Source: Spirochaetaceae bacterium (GTDB lineage Bacteria; Spirochaetota; Spirochaetia; Treponematales; Breznakiellaceae). From it: a stretch of 7,281 nucleotides of DNA. Location of the stretch: positions 1 to 7,281 of the forward strand of contig JAISOO010000009.1 in the NCBI GenBank assembly GCA_031275595.1, written 5' to 3'. Position 1 is the first letter of the stretch; each line of letters starts with the position of its first letter. Shown piece after piece: positions 1 through 5,841 of the stretch. The translations under genes and the position numbers were made by a program. The notes below the pieces were generated by a model that saw only the letters and a program-made list of their open reading frames with translations, was not told the DNA's origin and made no database searches.

Positions 1-779
1 TCGACGGTTATGCCGATGGTGATCCCCAGGCCCGTGTCCCGGTATATGGTAACGGCATAGCCCCGCACGGTTAAAGCCGGGGAGGTTACCTTGACGTAAA
101 AATGGTTCTCCCCTACAACAAGGGCCGGGGATGTTGTTACCGTATGCACAGCCCCCGCCAAAACCGCGCCTGAATCGTCCGTACCGGCGTATATTTCGAT
201 CACCGCGTCCGGATTCACCGTCGTCCCTCCCAGGGTAACGGCTGCGCTCGTATAGGGAACGTTTACCACCAAGGCGCTGCCGGCCGGATCAAAGGCCGCC
301 GGGGTCGTACCGTCAACCGTAAAATCCTGCAGCGCCGTTTCAAAGGATACGCATTTTATCCGCAGGGGATACGCGGGGAAATCCCGGAGGCCGTCGGGGC
401 TCTGCATGGCAAGGGTCAGGGCGTAATCATCCCCTTCCGCGGCCCCGTCGATATGCACCTCAATCTCCGCCGGGCCGATCTGACGCGCGGTGATATTTTT
501 TCCATCGGGTACGCCCAAAAGCTCCTGCCTGACGCTGAACTTCCGGGGATTCGAGAGAAGCATCCCGACCGTTGCCGTTCCGGGAGGAACAAGAATCGTG
601 TCATCATCCATCATGGCGTATGGGGTCTTTATATTGAGCCCGGTTACCCTCGCGATATCGATATTATCCAAAGAGTAGCCGACCAGGGAATTTTCAAAGA
701 GATCGCAGCCCAGGATGAGCCCGGCGAACAGGAGGATCGTAAAAACACGGCACAGGGGCCTACGCGGTATGTTTATCAT
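1..779 (-). CDS. Lipoprotein with cadherin-like beta-sandwich region, partial (C-terminus beyond left edge)
   Basis: An open frame without a stop runs from an ATG at 779 to the left edge, giving 259 codons. The start is supported by an AGGGAG ribosome-binding site about 7 bases upstream. The first 25 residues form a lipoprotein signal: basic start (RRP), hydrophobic core, then a LILGC lipobox with Cys25 as the predicted lipidated residue, so the protein should be membrane-anchored and face outward. Residues ~150-247 alternate beta-strand-like segments (LVVNVPYT, LVVGENHFYVKV, YAVTIYR) in the way of the cadherin-like beta-sandwich repeats found in large surface proteins; another such repeat may begin at the edge (GITIGITV). 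Residues ~40-145 may be a further beta domain. The ribosome-binding site lies in a small 5-bp inverted repeat (780-792). The domain name is from memory of the family; ligand and function are unknown. Existence as a gene is well supported. Confidence 0.85.
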   Translation of the reverse strand, partial: MINIPRRPLCRVFTILLFAGLILGCDLFENSLVGYSLDNIDIARVTGLNIKTPYAMMDDDTILVPPGTATVGMLLSNPRKFSVRQELLGVPDGKNITARQIGPAEIEVHIDGAAEGDDYALTLAMQSPDGLRDFPAYPLRIKCVSFETALQDFTVDGTTPAAFDPAGSALVVNVPYTSAAVTLGGTTVNPDAVIEIYAGTDDSGAVLAGAVHTVTTSPALVVGENHFYVKVTSPALTVRGYAVTIYRDTGLGITIGITV

Positions 780-970
780 AGGGATTCTCCCTGACCATGG
801 GTCTTCCGCAAAATCCGGAGCGTTTTGGTATCAGGGGGGCTTCCCGTACCGGCGGGGCAGTAAATGTCAGCATCCGCTTGATAACGCGGCCAAACCGCAC
901 CTGATGGGGGGGGGTATGACCGCGATATGTTTGCTCCCCCGGACAGGGATCGCGGCAGACCGCTCAACCC

Positions 971-1078
971 CCGATGCGCGTTGAGCCGCGCAAGGGATAG
1001 AAGCGGAAATACTTTTGGCGAAGCCAAAAGATTGGAGCGGATAGCCCGGTCCCCGCCGCAGGCGGGGATGCGCCCAAA
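971..1078 (-). repeat. Double-hairpin dispersed-repeat-like element in the leader of the left lipoprotein gene
   Basis: Two stems follow each other: CTTTTGGC/GCCAAAAG with a GAA loop (1012-1030) and CCCCGCC/GGCGGGG with a GCA loop (about 1060-1076). They are flanked by the related words AGAAGCGGA and GGAGCGGATAGCCC. I recall similarly arranged hairpin-plus-GCGGATAGCCC sequences as dispersed non-coding repeats in several bacterial genomes, but cannot verify this. It lies inside the predicted ~315-base leader of the left lipoprotein transcript. Confidence 0.4.
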
Positions 1079-1100
1079 ATAAAATCAACATTATGAGTAT

Positions 1101-1129
1101 ATTGTACCATAAATTATAAAAAAATACAA
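1101..1129 (-). promoter_or_regulatory. Sigma70-type promoter for the left lipoprotein gene
   Basis: Read on the minus strand, TTGTAT (1129-1124) and TACAAT (1106-1101) are separated by exactly 17 bases, in an AT-rich island of otherwise GC-rich sequence. Transcription would start near 1094 and run left into the lipoprotein gene at 779, leaving a leader of about 315 bases with the hairpins at 1012-1076. Confidence 0.55.
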
Positions 1130-1201
1130 GTTTTGGCGATTTTAGGGCAGGGCGGGGGGGGCGGCCGGTGTTCTTCCCCGCAGGGGTTAACTCAAAATGG
1201 A

Positions 1202-1230
1202 GGGTCAGACTCCCCGGTGAGGTCTGACCC
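1202..1230. repeat. REP-like hairpin with GGGTCAGAC arms
   Basis: A perfect 9-bp inverted repeat (GGGTCAGAC / GTCTGACCC) with an 11-base centre. The arm word recurs many times at 1390-1455, 3661-3930 and 6541, so this is one member of a local repeat family rather than a terminator; no T-run follows. Confidence 0.6.
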
Positions 1231-1252
1231 GGGCATACGCTGATGCCCTCCT

Positions 1253-1394
1253 AGGAGCCTGTTGCGCTTGTGGATTTTTTGCATCGATATGCAAAAAATT
1301 CTCGATTATCGGGCTCCTTTATGCAGTTTGCAGGGTATAAAAATTCACTTTTGTGAATTTTTATACGATTTTGCGCTGAAGCGCAACAAACTGC
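1253..1394. repeat. Multi-stem palindromic element with alternative pairings
   Basis: Five complementary pairs are packed into 142 bases: AGGAGCC (1253-1259) with GGCTCCT (1312-1318); TGTTGCGCTT (1260-1269) with AAGCGCAACA (1379-1388); an 11-bp AT-rich hairpin (1274-1299); GCAGTTTG (1323-1330) with CAAACTGC (1387-1394); and a perfect 14-bp hairpin with a TTTT loop (1335-1366). The first two pairs cross each other, so they are either a pseudoknot or alternative folds. No coding potential is seen. It may be a MITE-like repeat or a structured RNA. Confidence 0.55.
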
Positions 1395-1457
1395 TAGATG
1401 TAGGGGGTGGAGCCTGACCCCAGACGCTACATCTAGCGGCGGTGCCTGACCCCCGCA
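1391..1457 (-). repeat. 66-bp REP-like repeat, copy A (inverted relative to B and C)
   Basis: The reverse complement of this stretch matches 3738-3804 and 3883-3950 almost throughout. Its core is an 11-bp inverted repeat, GCTAGATGTAG (1393-1403) with CTACATCTAGC (1427-1437), enclosing a second hairpin GGGGT/ACCCC (1404-1421). A further CCTGACCCCC word lies at the end. The symmetry and multiple copies point to a REP/BIME-type non-coding element. Confidence 0.75.
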
Positions 1458-1499
1458 CAGGAGGTCCGGCCGCTAAACGCGTATGGTGTTCTTCCCCGA

Positions 1500-1546
1500 A
1501 AATTGAGCATTTCCCAAAAACTGAAGTTTTGGGAAAGCCTCAATTT
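1500..1546. repeat. Hairpin repeat with CTGAAG loop, copy 1
   Basis: Outer stem AAATTGAG/CTCAATTT (8 bp), a 2x2 internal mismatch, then inner stem TTTCCCAAAA/TTTTGGGAAA (10 bp) closing the 7-base loop ACTGAAG. The same loop with other stems occurs at 4912-4944 and 6964-6990. Confidence 0.65.
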
Positions 1547-1650
1547 ACAGAAAATTACCCTGCCAAACCCGCCGGTTTCAGGGGATTTTTTGAAACCCCG
1601 GGCCTGAAACAGCCGTTCATAAAAAAAAATAAAAAAAATGACAAAAAAAA

Positions 1651-1679
1651 TGGAAATTTGGCTTAAAATGGGATATAAT
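1651..1679 (+). promoter_or_regulatory. Sigma70-type promoter for the large lipoprotein gene
   Basis: A perfect TATAAT (1674-1679) lies 17 bases after TGGAAA (1651-1656, four of six consensus bases). It is preceded by a nearly pure A tract (1621-1650) that resembles an UP element. The predicted start near 1686 gives a leader of about 145 bases to the ATG at 1830. Confidence 0.5.
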
Positions 1680-1704
1680 ATATAAGCGGGATATGATCTA
1701 AATT

Positions 1705-1789
1705 TTTTCCAAATTCCGGTTGGTTTTGGAAAAGGCCTGGGGAAATTGCTTATTGCCCAGCATTGAGGGCGCGCGCAATTTTCTCCAGG
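1705..1789 (+). other. Structured leader of the large lipoprotein gene (two stem-loops)
   Basis: The first stem-loop, TTTTCCAAA/TTTGGAAAA (1705-1733), has a CCGGTT-containing loop and belongs to the CGGTT hairpin family seen at 4953 and 5084. The second pairs 1736-1749 (CCTGGGGAAATTGC) with 1775-1789, about 14 bp with one wobble and one bulge. Both lie between the promoter and the start codon. They do not visibly block the start region. Confidence 0.4.
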
Positions 1790-1829
1790 GTTGAACAGCC
1801 TCATCTTGTAGAATCGGGTGTATGGTCGA

Positions 1830-3530
1830 ATGAATAAATTTATCCCCCGGTGGGGAACTTTATTTCTATCGTTACTTCTCATGGCTTGCGGGGACCTGGG
1901 CTGGGATATGGTGATACCCTCCGCCGGGACCTACCAGGTAAGCGCCCTGGTAGATGAAGTCTCCCTGGACACCTGTTCTATTATTAACCGGGACAGCGGC
2001 ATTTACCCCTATTTTAAGAATTCCCTGGTCAACGATCCCGATGTCCGGGGTCTGGTGGTTTTCCTGCAGGATTCCCAGGGGGAAAAGGTAAGCGGGGAAT
2101 TCCACTACAGCCTCTTTACCAAACCCGCGGAGGAAGCTGAGTCCGGCGCGGTGGAATCCGGGGAGCCCACTCCCGGGGCGTCCGCGGCGGAAGCCCTCCC
2201 CGGCGAGGTCCAGGGGAAAGAAATTCCCGTGGAATTTATTCAGGTGCCCCGGCTGGATCAGCAGCTTCCCGCCTTTATCCTTCCCGAAGACCTGCCCATC
2301 GGCCATTATACCCTCGTTTTTCAAGTGCTGGGAGAAAAAGACACCCTGTACCGGACCGATAAACCCGTCTATTACATCGCCGACGCCGAATTTGAACTTA
2401 CGGACCTGCAAAGTTACCTTCCCGGCGCGTTGGCAGGGGCCCACCTGGCCTCTCCGGGGGAGAATGTCCTGCTGGAAGCCCTGATCAGCGCGGACGAGCG
2501 GCTGGATCCCTATGTGATTTGGTACAGCGGCAAACAAAGCATCGGCGAGGGTTACGTTACCGAAGGGGCCGGTCGTTTTATGTGGCAGGTTCCGGAGCAG
2601 CCCCTGTTCCACAACATCCGGGTGGAGGTATTCCCCATCATGCCCGAAAGCCGGCTCCGCCGGGGGCTCACCGGGAAAACCAAGGAACTTGTACTTCCGG
2701 TCTCAACGAAAAATGAGCGGAAGAAGAATTTCGCCGAGGAAGCGGACCCCTTTACCCACTGGTATGATTTCGCGGGCACCCTCCGGAATGTGAAAAATCC
2801 CGGAAAATCGGACGAGCTTGCCCCCCTGGGAACCACGGTTCCCGCCTGGATGCCCCACGCGGGTATGTACGGCCTATCCATAGCTCCCGGCGAGCGCTAC
2901 AGCCTTCCCGTTGATTTTGCCCTCCTGAATCCAAATGACCAAGGCCAGGGACGGATAAAACTGCAATTCGCGCCCCTGGGTACCGGCGTCATCCTGGATC
3001 TGTCCCTCAACCTGAAGGATACTTCCACTACCCTGGATATAAACGTATCCCTGGCCGAAGCCGGTTTGGTCCTGAGCCTTGGGCTTGGAAATGAACGGCA
3101 CGAAACATCCCTGGAGCTTACGGGGGAGCGGGATTATATTTCCCTTTTCTTTGATTACGAGATCAGCAATAACCACGTCAAGGCCGGTTTGTCTTTGAAT
3201 AACGCCGAGGTTTCCCTGGAGTCGGATATTCCCGAGCCGGCCTTTATCACCGGTGCGGGAATCCTGCGGCTTGGATCCGTTTTGCCAACGCCCGATGACG
3301 CACCCCCCGCAACGGAACAAGAACCGGAAGCGGAGACGGAACCGGAAAAAGCAATAACCATGGTTATCGTTGAACTGCGATCCGTTTACGCCATAAACTC
3401 CACCCTCTGGGAACCGGCCGCGGAACCGGAGAAAACTGCCGCCGCAATAAACCTGTTTGAAAACTTCGTTTCCTTGTTAAATTTCTCTGAAAATACCGCG
3501 CTTCTATCGCCCGGGGGCGAGAAATTGTAG
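1830..3530 (+). CDS. Large orphan lipoprotein, possible concanavalin-like C-terminal domain
   Basis: I place the start at ATG 1830 (566 aa). A GTG at 1818 would add four residues, but MNKFIPRW followed by a hydrophobic core and LLLMAC gives a clean lipoprotein signal with Cys20 as the lipid site. There is no strong ribosome-binding site for either start. The protein is probably exported and membrane-anchored. Residues ~94-127 are an acidic/Pro-rich linker. Segments ~145-290 look like two beta-sandwich modules (HYTLVFQVLG, YVIWYSG). Residues ~309-484 alternate short beta strands and end in ITGAGILRLGS, resembling a LamG/concanavalin-like jelly roll. A second acidic linker (TEQEPEAETEPEKA) lies near residue 500. 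No catalytic motif was recognised. It stands alone, transcribed from its own promoter and divergent from the left lipoprotein gene. Domain assignments are inference; the gene itself is secure. Confidence 0.88.
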   Translation: MNKFIPRWGTLFLSLLLMACGDLGWDMVIPSAGTYQVSALVDEVSLDTCSIINRDSGIYPYFKNSLVNDPDVRGLVVFLQDSQGEKVSGEFHYSLFTKPAEEAESGAVESGEPTPGASAAEALPGEVQGKEIPVEFIQVPRLDQQLPAFILPEDLPIGHYTLVFQVLGEKDTLYRTDKPVYYIADAEFELTDLQSYLPGALAGAHLASPGENVLLEALISADERLDPYVIWYSGKQSIGEGYVTEGAGRFMWQVPEQPLFHNIRVEVFPIMPESRLRRGLTGKTKELVLPVSTKNERKKNFAEEADPFTHWYDFAGTLRNVKNPGKSDELAPLGTTVPAWMPHAGMYGLSIAPGERYSLPVDFALLNPNDQGQGRIKLQFAPLGTGVILDLSLNLKDTSTTLDINVSLAEAGLVLSLGLGNERHETSLELTGERDYISLFFDYEISNNHVKAGLSLNNAEVSLESDIPEPAFITGAGILRLGSVLPTPDDAPPATEQEPEAETEPEKAITMVIVELRSVYAINSTLWEPAAEPEKTAAAINLFENFVSLLNFSENTALLSPGGEKL

Positions 3531-3532
3531 CA

Positions 3533-3554
3533 CCGGCTAAGCAAACTGAGCCGG
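3533..3554 (+). terminator. Weak hairpin just after the large lipoprotein gene
   Basis: CCGGCT (3533-3538) pairs with AGCCGG (3549-3554) around a 10-base loop, three bases after the stop codon. There is no T-run, so factor-independent termination is doubtful. Confidence 0.3.
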
Positions 3555-3737
3555 CAGCCAACCAGGGCCTTGTAAAGACCAAAGACACCATTAAGAAAAA
3601 ACCACAAAGAATATGGCGCAAAAGGGGTGGAACTATGTTTCTTCCTTGCTTCGCGGTTATTGGGGTCTGACCCCGTTCGGTCAAACATGGCGCCAGGCAC
3701 CACCAGGGTCAGGCGTCTTTGGGGACAGAGCCTGCTG

Positions 3738-3804
3738 GCGGGGGTCAGACACCGCCGCTAGATATAGCGCCTGGGGTCAGGCTCCGCCCCCTGCATCTAG
3801 TAGC
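3738..3804 (+). repeat. 66-bp REP-like repeat, copy B
   Basis: Nearly identical to copy C 145 bases further on (about five differences) and to the reverse complement of copy A at 1391-1457. It carries GGGGTCAGAC, then CGCTAGATATAGCG, then GGGGTCAGGCTCC and CATCTAGTA. The 145-base spacing is not a multiple of three, which argues against a coding tandem repeat. Confidence 0.75.
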
Positions 3805-3882
3805 GCATCAGAGCCTACGAGGGTCAGACCCCGCCGGGAAAACGGCGCCTGGCACCATGGGCGTTTAGTGGTCAGACCCTGC

Positions 3883-3950
3883 CGGTGGGGTCAGGCACCG
3901 CCGCTAGATATAGCGCCTAGGGTCAGGCTCCGCCCCCTACATCTAGTACC
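3883..3950 (+). repeat. 66-bp REP-like repeat, copy C
   Basis: Same order of blocks as copy B: GGGGTCAGGC, CGCTAGATATAGCG, AGGGTCAGGCTCC, CATCTAGTA. It matches copy A (inverted) at the CTACATCTAG arm better than copy B does. Confidence 0.75.
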
Positions 3951-4018
3951 GGTGTCAGGGTATGCTGGCGTAGGCCCGAAAAAACTATGGTCAATCAGGC
4001 TGGCCTCTTCTCCATTGA

Positions 4019-4209
4019 AGCCGCGGTTGCTTTTTGCCTTTTCAACTATGCCGCAGGGGGCGGGAATTCTCCCCGTGAGCGCTTCTGGATTTCCTCGCCG
4101 GAGGAGACCGGTTCCCGGGCTCCGTAGGCGAATTCTACAGGCTAGCGAATGGGGGGAATTCCCGCCCCCTGCGGGCTTCGCGGGTAAGGTTCAAAAAGCA
4201 CCCCCGGCT
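4019..4209. repeat. MITE-like element with long terminal inverted repeats
   Basis: The outer arms 4019-4036 and 4192-4209 match over 18 bp with two differences and share TGCTTTTTG/CAAAAAGCA. Inner arms are perfect over 19 bp (4051-4069 with 4156-4174) and continue to about 25 bp with one wobble. The centre (4077-4148) has a smaller stem, CGCC..GGCG. There is no room for a gene. It ends 20 bases from the 3' end of the LysM gene. It resembles a MITE or a large composite REP; I found no target-site duplication by eye. Confidence 0.6.
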
Positions 4210-4229
4210 GCAAGGACTGAAACGCGCGG

Positions 4230-4730
4230 CTAAAGTGAATCAGCAAGCTGAATCAGGCTGTTTCTGGTTTTAAGGTCGCGTTTTCGTTCATATAGCCGGG
4301 CAGTATCTTTTAAGTAAGATTTAATTTTACTCCGGGCCTGAGGATCCGCGAGATTTTTGTTTAAATCCGGAATGGTCAGGATCATGCCGGGGGCGATTAC
4401 GTCGGGATTAGAAACTACCCCGCCGGAAGCAAGCATGATCACGGGAAAATAGTACCCATTTGCCGGGCCGTAATACTTTTTTGAAAGCGACGAGAGGGTA
4501 TCGCCCCAAACGACCCGGTGACGCCGGGCGTTTTCGAGGATCAGCGCCGAAGAGCGCCCCTGTGGGACCGCCGGAGGCGCGTTATCTTTTACAACCGGAT
4601 CAGGGGCTTTCGCGGATTCAGAAGCACCGGCGGGTTCAGGGTTTTCAACGGCCTTTTGCGTGCTTGTACAGGAAATGATACACAAAATCAGTAATAAAAG
4701 CAGGGAAATAAGGGATGTCCTTCTTTTCAT
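4230..4730 (-). CDS. LysM-domain lipoprotein
   Basis: This 166-residue protein starts at ATG 4730 with a good ribosome-binding site (AAGGAAG, about 5 bases upstream). MKRR, a leucine-rich core and CIISC give a lipoprotein signal with Cys21 as the lipid site. Residues ~25-60 are a Pro/Ala/acidic linker. Residues 71-123 form one LysM domain: it opens with HRVVWGDTLSSLSKKYYG and closes with NPDVIAPGMILTIPDL, both typical of the family. LysM binds the glycan strands of peptidoglycan, so the protein probably tethers the membrane to the cell wall, in the periplasm or at the surface. The tail (130-166) is charged and probably helical (ARLYERKRDLKTRN), without an enzymatic domain. It is converse to its neighbours and not in an operon. 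The domain is secure; the exact role is inference. Confidence 0.93.
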   Translation of the reverse strand: MKRRTSLISLLLLLILCIISCTSTQKAVENPEPAGASESAKAPDPVVKDNAPPAVPQGRSSALILENARRHRVVWGDTLSSLSKKYYGPANGYYFPVIMLASGGVVSNPDVIAPGMILTIPDLNKNLADPQARSKIKSYLKDTARLYERKRDLKTRNSLIQLADSL

Positions 4731-4911
4731 TGCAACTTCCTTAGTTTATACTAACGGCAGTTTCAACTACGCGACTTTTAACCTGGTGTCCCGGTGGAGT
4801 TGTCCTGAAACCTCAGTTTCCGGGCAGCTTTCGTTAAGATACCGCGATGTCGCGGCCCGATGGCGGAAAATTGCAGGACGCGCCGGTCAACCCGGGTTGT
4901 CGAATAGCCGC

Positions 4912-4944
4912 GGCTGTTTCAAAACTTCAGCTTTTGAAACAGCC
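4912..4944. repeat. Hairpin repeat with CTGAAG loop, copy 2
   Basis: A perfect 13-bp stem (GGCTGTTTCAAAA with its complement) closes a 7-base loop. On the minus strand the loop reads GCTGAAG between AAAA and TTTT, as in copy 1, while the outer stem sequence is quite different yet fully paired. Confidence 0.65.
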
Positions 4945-4952
4945 AGTCTATT

Positions 4953-4991
4953 GAGCCTTTCCTAAAACTCGGTTAGTTTTGGAAAAGCCTC
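4953..4991. repeat. Hairpin repeat with CGGTT loop, copy 2
   Basis: AAAACT/AGTTTT closes the loop CGGTT. The stem continues with CTTTCC against GGAAAAG, one mismatch and one wobble, then GAG/CTC. The left flank TTGAGCCTTTCC matches copy 3 at 5084, and the right flank GGAAAAGCCTC resembles copy 1 of the CTGAAG family. Confidence 0.55.
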
Positions 4992-5006
4992 TATTTATAG
5001 TATAGT
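4979..5006 (+). promoter_or_regulatory. Possible promoter for the YbaK-type gene
   Basis: TTGGAA (4979-4984) and TATAGT (5001-5006) are 16 bases apart. The -35 part overlaps the CGGTT hairpin repeat, so the promoter may have come with the repeat. The leader would be about 180 bases. Moderate match only. Confidence 0.3.
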
Positions 5007-5083
5007 TGAGATGGCGCCAAACGGTCAAATTTGCAATAGACTTGTTCGGAACCCAAGGGGTCGGAACAAATTCCGCTTATCCT

Positions 5084-5121
5084 TTGAGCCTTTCCCAAAA
5101 CCCGGTTGATTTTGTGAAAAG
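5084..5121. repeat. Hairpin repeat with CGGTT loop, copy 3 (degenerate)
   Basis: TTGAGCCTTTCCCAAAAC, then CGGTT, then TTTTGTGAAAAG. The same order of blocks as 4953-4991, but the stem is interrupted by several mismatches, as if decaying. Confidence 0.5.
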
Positions 5122-5192
5122 AAAAGACAGGCCCGAAGGCCGGCGGTAAAACAACCGAATCGGAAGCGGCCATGGTAACAGGATGGTAAAAA

Positions 5193-5663
5193 ATGGCAAT
5201 CGCGCAGGTAAAAGAGCATTTAAAACGCTGGAGCCGGGACAAGGATATTATTGAAATGGAGGCATCCACCGCAACAGTGGCCGCCGCTGCCGCCGCCCTG
5301 TCGGTTGAACCCGCCAGGATAGCGAAAAGCATTTCCCTTAAATTGGGGGACAAGGCGGTTGTTGTGGTAATTGCCGGGGATATGAAGCTGGACAACCGCA
5401 AGTACAAGGATCATTTTGCAATGAAGGCCAAGATGCTTTCTCCCGAAGAAACCCTGAACATAACCGGCCATGCGGTGGGCGGGGTATGTCCCTTTGGGCT
5501 TCCTGAAGGGATAGACGTTTTTTTGGATGTTTCCATGCGGCGTTTTGACACGGTTTTTCCCGCCTGCGGAAGCGGCAATTCGGCTATTGAACTTACCATG
5601 GACGAGCTCCACGAATATTCCCAAAACAAGGGATGGATCGATGTCTGTAAGCCGGTACTTTAG
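5193..5663 (+). CDS. YbaK/EbsC-family aminoacyl-tRNA deacylase
   Basis: This 156-residue protein has the length and motif order of stand-alone YbaK/EbsC (ProX-type) trans-editing domains. These hydrolyse wrongly charged aminoacyl-tRNA, such as Cys- or Ala-tRNA(Pro), in the cytoplasm. Visible features are STATVAAAAAAL (25-36), the conserved lysine in ARIAKSISLK (Lys45), the strand AVVVVIAGD (55-63), the family signature VGGVCPFGLP (95-104), and GSGNSAIELT (126-135). No signal peptide or extra domain is present. The start at ATG 5193 follows AGGA at 9 bases. It is a single gene with no translation gene beside it, so the context does not tell which amino acid it edits. Family assignment is confident; substrate is not determined. 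Confidence 0.93.
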   Translation: MAIAQVKEHLKRWSRDKDIIEMEASTATVAAAAAALSVEPARIAKSISLKLGDKAVVVVIAGDMKLDNRKYKDHFAMKAKMLSPEETLNITGHAVGGVCPFGLPEGIDVFLDVSMRRFDTVFPACGSGNSAIELTMDELHEYSQNKGWIDVCKPVL

Positions 5664-5685
5664 CCCCTGTATTGGGTTATAGGGG
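5664..5685 (+). terminator. Hairpin immediately after the YbaK-type gene
   Basis: CCCCTGTA (5664-5671) pairs with TATAGGGG (5678-5685), 8 bp with one wobble and a 6-base loop, starting at the base after the stop codon. It lacks a T-run, so its strength as a terminator is uncertain. Confidence 0.4.
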
Positions 5686-5795
5686 TACGGTATTTCCCCC
5701 CGTTCACTATCTGTAGAGTCCGCCTCCGCAGTCCGCTTTGCGGTCTACCGCGGCGGGGAATTCCAGAGACGTGAGCGGGAAGAAATGCCGTACCC
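5683..5795. repeat. Inverted-repeat element with internal GC stems
   Basis: GGGTACGGTATTTC (5683-5696) pairs with GAAATGCCGTACCC (5782-5795), 14 bp with one wobble. The interior has CCGCC/GGCGG and CCGC-TTT-GCGG stems. Part of the left arm (CGGTATTT) can also pair with AAATACCG at 5821-5828, giving an alternative fold. No coding content. Confidence 0.5.
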
Positions 5796-5841
5796 TCCCG
5801 GCCTTATCAGGGGCGGGGCTAAATACCGGCCTTGTTGGGGG

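Larger units (their letters stand above)
780..1829. other. Long divergent intergenic region, no gene seen
   Basis: About 1 kb separates the two divergently read lipoprotein genes. I see no frame here with a plausible start site or protein-like composition. It holds a minus-strand promoter (1101-1129) with its long leader, a REP-like hairpin (1202-1230), a multi-stem palindromic element (1253-1394), one copy of the 66-bp repeat (1391-1457), a hairpin with a CTGAAG loop (1500-1546), and a plus-strand promoter (1651-1679) with a structured leader. Between 800 and 980 I see only GC-rich sequence without recognisable features. Confidence 0.6.
3661..3960. repeat. REP-like array built from GGGGTCAGRC words
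   Basis: Within 300 bases the word GGGGTCAGRC, or a one-base variant or its complement, appears at 3662, 3705, 3741, 3773, 3821, 3870, 3887 and 3919. At 3662-3674 and 3821-3832 the words are themselves palindromic (GGGGTCTGACCCC, GGGTCAGACCCC). This is the layout of a REP/BIME cluster. The related TGGGGTCAGGCCCCA hairpin occurs inside the transposase-like gene at 6540-6554. Confidence 0.65.
3531..4229. other. Repeat-filled intergenic region, no gene supported
   Basis: About 700 bases between the large lipoprotein gene and the convergent LysM gene. Positions 3555-3655 show nothing recognisable. Positions 3661-3960 are a cluster of GGGGTCAG-type REP words with two 66-bp repeats, and 4019-4209 is a large inverted-repeat element. 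A 206-codon open frame spans the region (3613-4233) but is rejected because the two 66-bp repeats fall in different frames within it. Confidence 0.65.
4731..5192. other. Hairpin-rich divergent intergenic region
   Basis: This gap separates the divergent LysM and YbaK-type genes and should hold both promoters. It contains an imperfect hairpin 4799-4828 (GAAAC/GTTTC with CTCA loop), a 6-bp stem CCGCGA/TCGCGG (4842-4855), the CTGAAG-loop hairpin at 4912-4944 and two CGGTT-loop hairpins (4953-4991, 5084-5121). No convincing promoter for the LysM gene was found, and no reading frame looks real. Confidence 0.55.

Noticed and set aside
1253..1394. Integron attC recombination site
   Set aside because: The stems were compared with the attC simple-site consensus (RYYYAAC / GTTRRRY); GTTGCGC does not fit and no integrase or cassette array is present.
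1433..1882. 149-codon minus-strand frame across the intergenic hairpins
   Set aside because: It is made of repeat and A-tract sequence (runs of Phe and Ile from poly-A) and overlaps the promoter and start of the large lipoprotein gene.
1872..2612. 246-codon antisense frame within the large lipoprotein gene
   Set aside because: It is opposite a gene with a clear signal peptide and consistent codon pattern; long antisense frames are common in GC-rich genes, and this one lacks a start signal.
3661..3960. CRISPR array
   Set aside because: Repeats are irregular in spacing and orientation, palindromic, and 66 bp long in the best copies; there are no equal spacers and no cas genes.
3613..4233. 206-codon open frame on the plus strand through the repeat array
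   Set aside because: The two near-identical 66-bp repeats are 145 bases apart and so are translated in different frames; composition is Pro/Arg-rich and changes with the repeats, and the frame ends in the inverted-repeat element. No ribosome-binding site seen.
5220..5624. 134-codon antisense frame opposite the YbaK-type gene
   Set aside because: The sense strand encodes a recognisable family; the antisense product has no family features.
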